Assembly: GCA_030144725.1 (NCBI GenBank) | Contig: JASKMD010000026.1 | Span: forward strand, 10,408,616 to 10,472,615 | Direction of reading: 5' to 3' | From: Haematococcus lacustris | Taxonomy: Eukaryota > Chlorophyta > Chlorophyceae > Chlamydomonadales > Haematococcaceae | Length of the DNA: 64,000 bases | In this document: positions 34,256 to 45,935 of the stretch, piece after piece | Layout: the number at the start of each line of letters is the position of its first letter | Numbering within the stretch: the first letter of the stretch is position 1 | Notes under the pieces: model-generated | What the model was told of the DNA's origin: nothing | Database searches by the model: none | The model's input: only the letters and a program-made list of their open reading frames with translations | Position numbers and translations under genes: made by a program

Positions 34256-34386
34256 TCGGATCATATGGGCTAGTGTGAGCTTCTGGGAGCTGATATGAGC
34301 TAATTGGGAGCTGATATGAGCTGATATGAGCTGATATGAGCTAGTATGAGCTACTTTGGAGCTAATATGAGAACTAATATGAGTTT
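34256..34386 (+). repeat. GCTGATATGA short tandem repeats
   Basis: About ten variants of GAGCTGATAT(GA) in a row, degenerate at the ends, then a G run and flank. Confidence 0.8.
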
Positions 34387-34487
34387 GGGGGGGAACCACA
34401 CTAGTGGCTGGGTTGAAGTCGTTCCTGCATCTAGACAGACAAACATAGTTAATTGAATAGTTAATTGAACACGGAGCATGTTCGACG

Positions 34488-34590
34488 GTGGGTTATCTCA
34501 CTCAGCTACTTCAATCAAGTTAAAGCGTCCTCGGTCGCACCCTTGATGACTACCAACCCCACACCGGTGGCACTTTCCCCCTAAATCACT
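34488..34590 (-). repeat. SINE-like repeat, copy 5 (inverted, 3' truncated)
   Basis: Minus-strand copy covering the A/B-box half up to GAGTGAGATAACCCA. It abuts the Fanzor-like fragment at 34595 and seems to interrupt its Pro-rich part. Confidence 0.7.
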
Positions 34591-34594
34591 GGAT

Positions 34595-35087
34595 TGGTCC
34601 TGGGCAGGAGCAGGGGAGTCCTGTGCATGGGGGTGCTGGGCTGGGGGAGGGGGGTTGGGCGGCACCTCATGGCACCACAGCAGGCCCGCACATACTTCCC
34701 ATGCCGCTGGCTCCAGGCTGGGCGCACCAGCCACTGGACCACCTGGCCTGCCGGGGGTATCCAGTCTTCGGGCCTTGGCTGCTAACGTGGCGGATGCAGC
34801 TCACAAGGCTGGGGGGCATGCACAGAGGAGCTGACACGGCTGGTGTAGAACTCATTTACGATAACCAGCCTGTCAGGCCTGTCATCTGTGCTGGGACTGC
34901 TAGGCTGCTCCACCACCTTGCGAAACCCCTCCCCCACCACATTGGCCTTCCACCCACCTTGGCTGAAGCAGCTCGCTCCCAGGTACATCGCCACTCCCCT
35001 GACTTGGCTCCCAGGTACATCGCCACTCCCCTGACTTGGAGACACCCACTTCATCCCCTCCACCACCTGGTACTTTACAACACGCAC
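34595..35087 (-). pseudogene. Fanzor-like subfamily 2: RuvC-II segment and Pro-rich linker
   Basis: The minus strand reads YLGASCFSQGGWKANVVGE, FRKVVEQPSSPSTDDRPD, RLVIVNEFYTSRVSSSVH and CELHPP, then PPAGQVVQWLVRPAWS. After a frame change it reads LLWCHEVPPNPPPPAQHP and is cut by a SINE. VNEFYTSRVSS fits RuvC-II of TnpB/Fanzor (acidic residue before F-x-TS). The CxxC pairs expected just after are missing, and a Pro-rich linker follows instead, as at 31735-31945. A 32-bp tandem duplication lies at about 34974-35037. RuvC-I is not in this fragment. Confidence 0.55.
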
Positions 35088-35108
35088 TTTGCTGGAGAGT
35101 GTACAAGG

Positions 35109-35346
35109 TCCACACTCTCCAGAGTGGAACGTGCTCCTACACTACGGTCAGTGTGTCAGCTCGTCACCAACGGTGGTCAACCCTCTCCACTGCAAACATC
35201 TATGTCTAGCAGATCAGCAGACCTTGATTAACACACCATTCCATGCAAACCATTCCATGCAGCACACATTCAGGGCTGACAGTCATAACGATGCAATAGC
35301 ACCATGATCACACTCTCCAGAGTGAGACGTGGTCCTACACTGAGGT
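35109..35346 (+). repeat. CACACTCTCCAGAGTG direct repeat pair
   Basis: The partly palindromic motif CACACTCTCCAGAGTG plus a following ACGTG(C/G)TCCTACACT occurs at about 35112-35146 and 35309-35343. Confidence 0.65.
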
Positions 35347-35445
35347 CTGTGTATCAGATTGGTCTGGGCCTGGTGCATTGCTTGCGTCTTGTGGTGGGGC
35401 CTGGGAAGTGGCGGCTGTATCAGTGGCGGGCTGCCCTGCCCCGGG

Positions 35446-38315
35446 TCATTGGGCTGGCACTGTGAGGGTGGTGTGCTGCACGTACTGCTCCTGCTCCTGT
35501 AGCTGGAGTAGCAGCAAGTGCTCTTGGGCCTCGGCGAGCTGTAGGATGCGGTCAATGCTGGCAGACCCTTGGGCAGAGGCGCGTCGCCGAGAGTCAGCCT
35601 GCAGGGCCCAGCCGCCCTTGCTTGGTTTGGCATGTGCTGAACACCATGAAAGCTTGGGTTGCTTGCAATGGCATTGATGACAGCACAAGGTGATAAACAT
35701 GCATGCGCCTCCAGTGATGCAGCATGAAGCATGCAGCAATGCCGTCAATGACATGATGCCATGGGCTGCCAACTGTTATGGCCAGAGAATGTCTCGGGAC
35801 TTGCTCACCCGTACCTGGTCGGGTTTGGATTTGGCAGCTACCCCTCTTGGTGTGCCAGCTGGTAACTGCTTGGCAGCAGGCTGCCTAGGGGCTGTGGCTG
35901 CGGCCTTTGCATCAGCAGCCTGCGCCTGCCGCAGCTCAGCCTGCCGCTGCTCAATGGAGAAGGGCTGAGGCACTGTGAATTGAGCGGTGGGTCCCTTTGG
36001 GTTCTGCCACCACACCTGCCGGCCAGGGACACTAGCAGCAGAGCTGAGGACAACCTGACCAGGGGGCATAAAGAGCTTCACTGCAGGTCATCAGGGTGAG
36101 CAGTGCAGGTCATCAGGGAGCATCACTGCAGGTCACCAGGGTGAGCAGAGCAGGTCATTGCTCCTAGGAAGCCTTGATTGAGCCTGCTGCCCCACAGGCC
36201 TACGCCACGAGCCACCTTCTATCATGAGCCACCTGCTCAAGATGGTATGGTCTGAAAGACGGAGGCAGGCAGTCCGTGTAAGCAGTGTGCCCCACAAACT
36301 GGCAGGCCTGACTTCTCCCTAGCAGTATCTAGTATCTAGTAGCAGTATCAGATGGGCCTGCTGGGATGCGGCATTAAGGAAGCACCAGCAAGGTGTCTGC
36401 TGCCTAGCACTGCATGAACCTGTCAGGGCAGCCTGCGGGTTACGAGGGCGGCATGTTGAGGGTGACATCATAAATACCATGTGCATGGGAACAGGAGGGT
36501 TACAGCATCAGGGGACCCCACCTCTTGCTGTCGCTTGGCCTCCTCCTCCTTCTTGCGTTTGGCCAGAGACTGCAGCTCAAGATAGCGCGCCATGCCGGGC
36601 ACGCTGGCTGCTGCAGCGGCCTGTTGAGCATCCTGCGGGTGAGCATGAGGACACCATTGCGATCACCACCACAACCAGTACCATGACCTACCACCCACCA
36701 ACAACATGTGAGTGCTGGCAACCATTCAGCTGCATGCCTGCCCTCCTCTACTGGTAAGTGGGTGCATGCGCAGGTCTGCATGCTTGAGTGGAGGACTAGA
36801 GCAGCGGGTCTACACACTCAATGTCCACTCAGGGTCTTAGACATGTCCTGGAACATGAGCGTTTGGCGCATGAGATATCAGACATCCTGTTCTAAGACAT
36901 GCGCACAGCCAGCCACAACACGAGAGCCGACCCTAGGTCCCATGACTCGAAGGTGAGGGCACAAGGATGAGGAGTGACTTGCCTACAGAGCCTGCGGGAG
37001 CTGACCTGTGGAGACTGGCGGTTGACCTCTGGCGTGAAGGTGCACTCCCGCAGCTCCTCCTGCTCCTTCAGTGCTCGGGCGTCCTGCAGCTTGGTGGCCT
37101 TGGCCTGCACAAGCAACATCACACCCCAGTCACTTGCTCAGTAATCAGCTGGGTGGCCAATTGCCAGTGGCCAGTGCCCAGCTGCCAGCTGGCTGTTGAT
37201 ACATGGTAAGCTGCTCCCACACTGTCCTCGCCTCCCAAACAAGGCCGCCCTTGGACCCTGCTCTGCTGCCTGCCCTGTGCCCAGGCTGCTGCCTTCAGGA
37301 CGACCAGCCCCCTGGGCCTGCTGACTACACAGCAGCTGCTGCCCATGCTTCGGCAGCATGGCAATGATGACCCACAGCAGCCAGCCTATCCCACTGTCCC
37401 TGCAGGCTGACACTGACACCAACCCTGCCATGCTGGCACCACCCATGTCCGCACCAGCCACACGCCCAAGCACATTACCAGCAGCTGCACACTGTGCACC
37501 TGCTGATAATCAACAGCAGGAGCACTGCGCTGTGGGCAAGCCATAGCAGCCAGCTGCGCCGCACTAGTCAGCCTACCTGGGTCAGCTTCTGCGAGTTTAC
37601 TCCATCCAGCAAGCTGCCGCTGCCACCCCTGCTGCGCCGCACTGCAGCGTGCTGAGCGACCTGCAGCACACGGGGTGCTCCTGGTGAGATGAAGGTGGCC
37701 TGGCCAGAGCTGGGATGCACTACTGGGCGCCTGACTGGCTCTGCAGGTAGCGTGGCACTGGGCCTGCTGCTGCTACGTCACAGGCTGGCACCTCACTCAT
37801 GCACTGGCAGTGATGGTGGTGGTGCATGCAGCGGTACCACCGTGGCGGTTAAGGAGGACGGTGACGACGAGACACTCAACGAGGCACAAAGCAGCACAGT
37901 TTGCCAGGCAGTTCCACAGACCATGACACCCAGGGCCAAGGCAACACAGGGCATGGTGTGGCACAACAGTCACAACCGGCAGAGTCAGGGGCCGCAAGTG
38001 CTGGACAGACAGTGTTTGCATTGCAAGTCTGCTGTGATGCCGCATGTGCTGCTTCACTGTGTGCTGTACAGTAGGTTGCAGCACAATGCCGGCAACCTGC
38101 CCTGTGTCAGTCATCCTAGCAGTGGCAGCCCAGGTCTCGCACCTGCAGGCTGCGTGGGTTCAGAGCTGGCTGGAAGGTGCACTCCTCCTGCTGCCGGGCC
38201 GCCAGCTCCTCAGCCGCACGCTCCCTGGCTGCCCTGGCTGACTCATCACGGTACAGCTCCTCCATGGTGTGCCGCTGCAAGACCAGCAGCAGCAATAACA
38301 GCAGCAGCATGGGGT

Positions 38316-38348
<33 letters not shown>

Positions 38349-41300
38349 TTGGGTGCAGCAGCAGCAGCAGCATGGGGTGCGGAAACAGCAATGTCAACTG
38401 CATTGCTAGACTGCGTCCCACTCCCTAGCCCCCCTGCTACCTCTGCTGCACAGCCAGGGTGTGCATCACCCTCTGCCATCACCCAGCTGTGAACACTGGT
38501 CTGTCTCGGCCGCCACAGCCCTCTGCCCACCTTGCCGATGACTCGCGACGTGGGGTTGATGTCCGGGGTGAATGGGAACTGGCCGTAGTAGTGCTGGGTC
38601 AGGGCATCCTTCAACGCCACGCTGCGCCGCACATCGGCATAGGCCAGCTTGGCCAGGCGATCGCGTGTGTCGTCCAGGTCCTCACTGCACCCAGCACAGC
38701 AAAGTGGCCGCTCTGTCCAAACACGCTAGCCTTCACGTCACCCTTGGTGCAAGTGGGACACACTGTGCAAGTGCTTAGGGTGTGATAAGTGGGCTACGCT
38801 GCTAAGGGTGTGATAAATAGGTGTCTTCCTTCATGCTGGGGGTTAGGTCAATAGCAGCCAGGTCCATGGCAGTGGCTGGATTGAGAGGCCTCCAGCGTGA
38901 CTGCATGCATGTGTCAGTGCCCATGCACAAGGCTAGAGCATGAGGTGGGGGGTTCGACACCCACCTGGCCCAGCTGCTGCCCAGCGCCTTGGGGGTGCAG
39001 TAGCCTGATGACCTGAGGCCGTCAGGTCCAGCCCCCGGCTGCCCACCCGCCAGGCGAGGCGTGTAGGTGCCCTCAGCTTCCTGCACCACGCTCTTGTACA
39101 GCGCCTTCTTCTCTGCAGCCTGCCGGCGTGTCAGGCATCAGAGGGTGCGAGGGGCAGTAGGCAGGCTTAGTTCACCTGTACCCAGGACTCAACGCAAGGC
39201 AAGATAAGCAAGGCATGTGAAGTTATTGCTATGTGGAGTATACGCGTACCCGGTAGGTACCCTGTGCCGTACCCATACCAGACAGGCAGCAAGGCAGGCA
39301 GGCAGCAAGGCAGCAGGTGGAGCGTAAGCAGTTAGGGGAATGTACACCAAATGCCTGTCAAGTTGCTTCGCCAGCTCTAATTCATCTTGTCACTTCCATG
39401 CACAGCCAGCTCAATGGCGTCAGGCCAGGCCATGCATCATTATGGTCAGCAATGCCCCTATCCTTGACCTGCACAGCGATGTGCAGCACTGGAGGCTAGG
39501 GTGCTTGCTTGGCCCCTACAGGGTCTCACCAGTGATGCCAGGAACTGCTGGCGCTCAAGGAAGCTGCTAGGCAGCTCCCCGCTGCGTGCTAGGAGGGTGC
39601 GGCTGCGGTCGTTGATGGTGGGAGCAAAGGTGCACGCCTGGTCGCTGCCCCTCCGTTCCGTGTCTTTGGCCCTGCAGGGGTCATGGCCACCCACACCGCC
39701 TTGCCAGGTTGGCCACAGGGCATGATGTCATGCTGATGCTGGCAAGGCCGACGCACGCAGGCAGGTGCCCACAAACCCACAGGTCTGTGCTCAGCTACTT
39801 GGGACACAGGTGTGATATGTTTTTTCCAGATTACAGCAGCAGTCATGCTCTGATTCCTGTACAGAGGTGAGGGAGCCTTAGTTTCGATGCATGTTTTAGA
39901 GCCGTGTGAGATTAAGTGGTGGAGCAGGGTATGGGATTGGGTGTCAGGGAAGAGCATGGTCAGCTGGGGTCAGGCGGGCAAGGGCAGGCCATGCAGGGTG
40001 GGCAGCAGTGTTTATTTTTGCGCTATATACAGCGTTTGCTATGAAATGCCATACTTCAGTGGTCGTTCTGCGCTATGAAATGATCGCTTTGCGAGCTGCA
40101 CTATCGTATAAATTTAGCTATTTCCATTAACATTTTCACATGAGCGATGTTTTTGAAGTTAGGTCAAGCTACGAGTTCAAGGGTATGAACCTATGCCATG
40201 TCACTTTGAGCTATAGATCATGCATTAGGGCAAAACGAAAAAACACTGGTGGGCAGGGACCAGGCGTGGGGCCTCTCACCTGCTCCTGTGCAGTGCCTCA
40301 TGGTACAGCCTGTCACCAGCTGGCATACCCTGCTGGCTGCAGCCTGCGTCCGCCTGCTTAGCCGCCACCATCTGAGCTGACCGAGGGTTGACTGCAGGTC
40401 TGAACGTGATGCCCTCGTCTGCCATCTCCTGTAGGAGCGGGCAGGGCAAAAGGCCGTGACACAGCTTCTCAGGCAGGTTACTCTGCTGGTCTGGTTTGGG
40501 TGGCACTGAATAGAGGGAGGAGGCGGGCATGTAAGGATGTGTTCTCCCGCCTGAGGGCGCCCTCAATGCAAGGCGAACACCAAACACCAGCTTGCCCCTC
40601 CTTTGGCCTGACTCCACAGCTGGGCGATACTCAATGAGTTTGGCCGATGAGTGAAGGTTTCGGCCAGGCTCGGGTGACTAGCCGGCACTGCGCACCCGTC
40701 GTATGCGAGCGTTGGACATGTTTTCATTCTTGCTGCGCAGTACGTCGGCCACACGAAGGTGCAACGGGACTCGCCCTGCACTGGCCGCTCTCCGCTTGGC
40801 GACGCTGGTCACGGCGGGCTTGAAGGTGCAGTCGGCCAGCACAGCTTCCTCGCGCTCCCGTAGCAACTCGCCACTGGAAAGCAACGAGCAGGCGCGCAGC
40901 AGGCAAGCGGGCTGGTGGACAAGAACAGACTAGCTGGGAGTACAGCCTCGTGGGCAGCACAGCCACAACATCTGTGATTGCCGCACCAACATAGGATAAC
41001 ACCTCGCAAGCCACATGTCACAGTTTGCCGCCCCACTCTTCTTAGCTTCATCGCAAATCGGTCCTAGCAAACAGCAGACACTGTAGCAAAGCAGTCGCGC
41101 ACACCGTTTCTCCTCCCATGCTGGTCGGGTGTTGTACAGCCGCTCGTGAACGGGGCCAGACCGCTGCACCACGGCCGGACTGGGCGCTCGTCCAGTGCGT
41201 GGCGCGAAGGTGCACTCGCGAAGCTCCTCCTCACGGGCCTCTTTGCGCACCTCCTCGTACCGCGCCATGAGCACCGGCTTTGGAACGGATAACTGCAGCA

Positions 41301-43651
41301 CGCGCTGCTCCCTACAGGCCAGCAGGCGAAGAGCAGGTCAGCAGGCCTCAATGACTGTGACCAACTGGCATATGAAAAGGGAGCTGCCTGGAGTCTAACA
41401 GGAGCTGGCAGAGCTAGTGGAGGTTGCAGAGCAGCAGAAGTCAGAGGCATGCTATTGCTGAGCACACAGCTAGCCGCTGCTCTCCTGCACAGCAGTGCTG
41501 CTGTCCCGGCATGGGTCACTGGTGCACATGTTCGACTTACCAGTCAGCAGGGTAGGACACTGCGACCATGTCCCTGCTGGCAGGATTGATGCGTGGCTGG
41601 AAAGTGCACTCAGTGCCAACAGGTGGGCCCTGCCGCTGCGCTGTTTCCGCTGCCGTTGCCTGCTGGGGCCTGGAGGCCGCCCTGGGGCTGGCCTGCCCAG
41701 CAGGGACCGCCTGCCTGTGGGAGTGCATGCGAGGAGCTGACAAGGGGCGTGCTCGCCCTGCCCCGGCATACTGCCGAGGAGCTGCTGCTGCTGCTGCTGG
41801 GTTTGGTGCTGGGCTAGGGGAGGGGGGTCGCTGCCAGTGAGGGCTGGCAGTCCTGCTGACCATGTGAGGAGGTTCACCTCTTGCAGCTACTGCTGACTGT
41901 GGCCTGGCAGCAGCAGCCGCACTTGCATGGCTCCCAGCCACCACATTCGACCGCTCATGAGTTGTTACTGCAACTGCAGGGTCTGGCTTGCGTCCTGCCT
42001 GCTTAGCTGATGGCTTGGCTTGCCGCTGGGAAGCTGGTGGGGGGCTGGCGCGTGAGGCATGCTGCTTGCTGTATGGCTGCTGTTGCTGTGGGCTAGCCTG
42101 CCTCCAGGCATTGACAGGGTGTAAGGCGGGGTAGTGAGCGGGCCCGCCAACGGTGCCTACCCTGCCTGACAAGACCTCGTCCATGTCCCGGGTCCTCCGT
42201 GACTCTGAGCATGCAAGCCAGGCGAGGGGCAGGCGACAGCTTGCTGTACATACAGCACATGGCATCCAGCTGTGCTTTACAAACTGCAGCAACACAGCTA
42301 GCTAAGGCATACCACAGAATGGCTATGGTGTGCATCCCCCTTCCAAGCTGTGGTGATGGTACTGATGATGCTGGTGTTGACAGTGCTGGTAATAGCGTTT
42401 CACATCTGGCATGTGTCGGTTCTCATTGGTGCTGGGCACTGCCTGCCCACCTGCGGTCCCAACAGTGTCTAGGTGTGACTCTTGGTATGACTCGCTGTGG
42501 CTGCCCTGTGATAGCGCTGTGCCGCCAGCAGCCCACAGCTCGCTGATGTCAAAGGGCCCGTCATCACCCTGACGTGATGCGGGGTCGCGCTCCATGCTTA
42601 TCTGGTTCATGGCCCGCGACAGCATGGTCTCTAGCTCAGCCAGGCTGCGCCGGGGGGGCTGCTCAGCTGGCTGACTGCTGCTGGTCACCACGCCTACATG
42701 AGCTGCTGGGGCATTGCCTGTGCCAAGCAACAGAGCAAGGCAGGCACCTGGAACAGTGCTTAAGCAGGCCACACTGGTCAGGGTATGACAGCGCGTTTAC
42801 ATGCCTTGGCTCAGAGTCAGCAGTTGAGGCAATGCAGGCGAGGTGGCACTGAATGGACCACAGGCACCTGAGTACACTGCATTGTGTGGGTCAGGCAAAA
42901 GCTAAGAGTGAGCTGTCGAATGAGGGCAAGCCTGCCTGCTTGTGCCCTACCTGCAGTGCGCCCTGACCCTGCTGCCTCTCGATGCGTTGAGGAAGCCAGG
43001 GCCGCTGGAGGATTGGTGGCACGTTGACCTCCCCTACTTTGGGTCTCTTGCGAAGTGCTGGAGGCTACACGTCCCAGTTGCTCTAGCTGTTGGTCCACCA
43101 AATGCCTGCCCATCAGGGATGGTGTGTGAGATGTTGGCTGGCGATGTGCATGTCGCTGGTGGGTCAAGTTTTGTTCTGACATGGAATTACCAGCATGAGG
43201 CTTCTGGCTGGGAGTGCGCTTGGCTTGACTGCTAATAGTGTCTGAGATGCCCTTGTGCTGTAAGCTGGGAGCAGCCCCAGTGGTAAGGCGGGCAGTTGAC
43301 TGCATCATCCTGGCTGGAGCATCAAACTCGAAGCTCATGATTGAGCTCTCGGGTGACAGCAAACCATCTTGAGAGGGGCCCTCAATGGACCCACAGTGTG
43401 GACTAGCTGGTGGGCCTGCAGCGAGCAAGGAGGTGTCAGCGTGGTCCAATGCAGTTATCAGACCTGTTTCTCTCGCACTACTACGCACTCGTGACAGCGC
43501 TGGTTTTTCGCCTTTGCTCCAAGAGCTGTTGGACACGAGCCTGCTTTTCGCTGACTGTGCCGTGCTGAAGCAGACCACTGCGTCCAGCAGCTTGCCTCCT
43601 CTGGGCTAGGAGAGCACGTACGACATCTTCGCGACCCATTGGGCCATCCAT
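35446..43651 (-). CDS. Large multi-exon protein with repeated CTFxPxxN motif
   Basis: Function unknown; probably cytoskeletal or ciliary by style. Exons read by GT/AG sites (minus order): about 42951-43651 (two frames), 42451-42747, 41541-42204, 41105-41311, 40696-40873, 40280-40428, 39530-39671, 38965-39112, 38531-38690, 38143-38274, 37577-37660, 37006-37104, 36522-36632, 35815-36080, 35446-35636 (TGA). Motifs, each usually after a charged helix: ECTFQPRIN, ECTFAPRTG, DCTFKPAVT, ITFRPAVNPRS, CTFAPTINDRS, FPFTPDINPTS, ECTFQPALNPRS, ECTFTPEVN. The N-terminal third is Ser/Ala/Pro-rich. Uncertain: the start (ATG at 43651 needs one frame change near 43510, at an A run), the phase into 36080, and whether 40678 is a true stop, which would make two genes. 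Confidence 0.7.
38280..38375 (+). repeat. (CAG)n run in intron
   Basis: Interrupted CAG triplets between two exons of the CTFxP gene. Confidence 0.9.
40142..40250 (+). repeat. Second dispersed repeat family, copy 2
   Basis: Matches 28624-28735 over ~110 bp (GAGTTCAAGGGTATGAACC, TTTGAGCTATAGATCATGCA). It lies in an intron of the CTFxP gene. Confidence 0.75.
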
Positions 43652-44767
43652 GCTGGGACCTTCACACTACTCCGCCATCATACTAGCTATACGCCCGAGC
43701 TTGAAGGCTGGGTCAAAACGGGATACAGGAAACTGTCATGACGGTCAAACTTTGTTTGCCCGCTGCTCTAGTGTGCACCTAACCTTTGCCCGCAAGCAGC
43801 AGCTACACAGCAAGACAAGCAAGATGTCCATGCTTGCATGCTTGCATATGTTAGCAAATGGTACATGGGTACCTGAATTCGGTAGGTTGAGCACAACTTG
43901 TCAATACTACAGCAACTCCCAGGCTATGAGCTTACTGCTGTAATGCCCACATATTTCAATTGCCCACTTTAGCTGCGCCTACCTTGTGTGTGTGCAGACG
44001 CGCGTAAAGGAAAAAGGTACTTGTACACTGTAAACTTCTGTGCTCGGTGCATCCGCCTAGGTTCGGAGTACCTTGACAGAGAACAACAGAAGCATAAAAG
44101 CTAAGAAAAGAAACAAATTTGCTAATGATCAGACATGCAAAGTCAGTTATAAAAGATGCAAGCCACCCATGCTGCGTATGTCCACTGCACACATGGAGCA
44201 CACATTGGTGACACATCCGGGAAGCGCTGGAGCGCTGGACATGAGCCGACTGGAGCCTCGCTGCCCACCAAAAGCCCAGGAGCAGCAGTCTATAGCACGG
44301 CAGCCTGTAGCATACATGACAATTTAGCATTACATTGAGCATGTTTGCGTCTGAACTCGCCCTCCCCTACCCTAACCAAGCAATAGCTCAGGCATATAGA
44401 GCTACACTGTCTTCTGATGAGGATGCAGCAACCCACATCAATGGGGCGAGGCGAGGCGAGGCGAGGCTCCATGTGGCTGCATGTGGCGATTTTGAATTTT
44501 GCGATTCCATTGCGGCGAGACAGGCGAGGCGAGGCGAGGTGTTCAAATTTTGACAAACCTCTTGGCTCATTTTACTGCGTGCGCGGGTTCCTCATCCGAT
44601 GACATTCGGCCCAGCAGCAGCAGCAGCAGCAGTGGTAACAGCGAAGCTGCATGGACCCCTTTTGGCGACCGCCGACCACCCCGCGCCTTGCGCATAGTCA
44701 CGATGCTGCTGCCGCTGCCGTCGCTGGCAAAATGAAGTGAGCAGCTCTTGAGTAGGCTAGTTGTGTT
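43652..44767. other. Intergenic, repeat-rich; no gene recognised
   Basis: Holds (GCGAG)n runs at about 44445-44470 and 44515-44540 (same pentamer as at 56080-56320), a CAG run near 44612-44632, and 44125-44180, which resembles the centre of the hAT MITE at 33890-33945 (TCAGACATGCAA, AAAAGATGCAAGCC). The CTFxP gene promoter should be at its left end. Confidence 0.5.
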
Positions 44768-44849
44768 TGTGCACCTCTGCGAGGCTAAGTGATTGGGTTT
44801 CAGCAAGGTGTTGGACGTGTGTTGATAATGATGCTCTGCGTTGGGCAGG
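44768..44849 (+). repeat. Left half of repeat split by gypsy insertion
   Basis: Matches 6634-6712 (TAAGTGATTGGG, CAGCAAGGTG, TTGATAATGATGCTC). It ends in the target duplication GCAGG at 44845-44849; the matching continuation starts at 55491. Confidence 0.75.
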
Positions 44850-44878
44850 TGTAGCGTTCAGAAAGAACGCGCCTCAAA
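44850..44878 (-). repeat. 29 bp LTR remnant
   Basis: Identical to 45417-45445, then jumps straight to the inverted RNase H fragment. Confidence 0.85.
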
Positions 44879-45416
44879 GTTCCTGATCACAGCAAGCCGT
44901 TTCAGGTGCACTGCGATGCGTCCCTTGAGGGCATCGGTGCAGTCCTGATGCAGGATGGCTACCCATTGGCGTATTACTCCAGGAAGTTAATTCCTGCTGA
45001 GATTAATTACACCACGGGCGAACAGGAACTGCTGGCATTGGTATCTGCTTGCCAACAGTGGCGATGCTACCTGGAAGGGGTACCATTCACACTGTACACA
45101 GATCACAAGCCGCTCATCTCTCTGCCTACTCAAACTATACTCTCACGCAGGCAGACTAGATGGATGGAATTCCTGGCCCGCTTCTCATATACCATTGAAT
45201 ATCTACCTGGTATATCTAATCCTGCTGACCCATTGTCACGCATTCCAGCAGCCCCATTGCAGACGTGTAAGGGCTCTGGTGCAGATAATGTGCGTAGTAT
45301 TCTAGTGACGACTAGAAGCCAGCGTCGTTCTCAGGAGGGGGAGGAAACTTGTGCTGAGGCGCAGAAAAACAGTGCTGGTGCTGCCAGTCACTGAGGTATC
45401 GGAATACGGAAACCAA
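44879..45416 (+). pseudogene. Inverted RNase H fragment of gypsy pol, copy 1
   Basis: The plus strand encodes HCDASLEGIGAVLMQDGYPL (RNase H start), GEQELLALVSACQQW, YTDHKPLIS and RIPAAPLQTCKG. It ends GAASH and a stop at about 45392, where intact pol continues into the linker before integrase. It then runs through the PBS-leader to the LTR at 45417. It is oriented opposite to the main pol and near identical to 54718-55254, with one clear SLP/SAP difference. Confidence 0.85.
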
Positions 45417-45652
45417 TGTAGCGTTCAGAAAGAACGCGCCTCAAATCTTTTCAGTGTGTGAACGCCATGCAACGCTAACCGCAGTTACAGGTGTCAGACT
45501 GCTGCAGCGCAACCAGGCTAAGACATAGAACGGCCTCCGGGGATCGAACCCGAATGGTGGGCAGCAGTACAGCCCACCACTTAACCTGCCTGTATCACAC
45601 TTCAGCAGTGACACTAGCGCCGATCCGCTTAGTGCAGAATCGGAACGCTACA
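45417..45652 (-). repeat. Gypsy LTR (middle copy)
   Basis: 236 bp, TGTAGCGTTC...GAACGCTACA. On the minus strand it follows a polypurine tract at 45667-45653 (TAGGAGGGGGAGGAA), so it is the 3' LTR of the pol-bearing unit. Its downstream side carries the PBS-like TTGGTTTCCG. Confidence 0.9.
45533..45600 (-). promoter_or_regulatory. tRNA-like Pol III boxes inside the LTR
   Basis: The minus strand contains GGTTAAGTGG (fits RGYNNARNNG) and about 26 nt later GGTTCGATCC (perfect B box) in a T-arm-like TCGGGTTCGATCCCCGG. A 7-bp stem GGTGGGC/GCCCACC lies between. There is no matching acceptor stem, so it is not a tRNA gene. It is repeated in the LTR at 55255-55490. Confidence 0.5.
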
Positions 45653-45935
45653 TTCCTCCCCCTCCTATGGGATGGCCGTTCCGCCCATAGGCCATCATGG
45701 CATGGACTCGCAGTACATGACCGCTAGTTTGGAACTCCTGCCCATCCGGACGCAGGTCGCTCTCAGGAGTTTACGGTCACCATGGACCCTTCAGCCCAGG
45801 CTCACAGAGCCAGTGGAAGCTGGGTACGAAACAAGCCAGGCTCACATGAGCAACTGGACCCATAGCACACCAAGGCACATAGCATGCAGCAAAGCAACCA
45901 GCATGACCACATGGAGCCCATGTCCCACATTTAAT

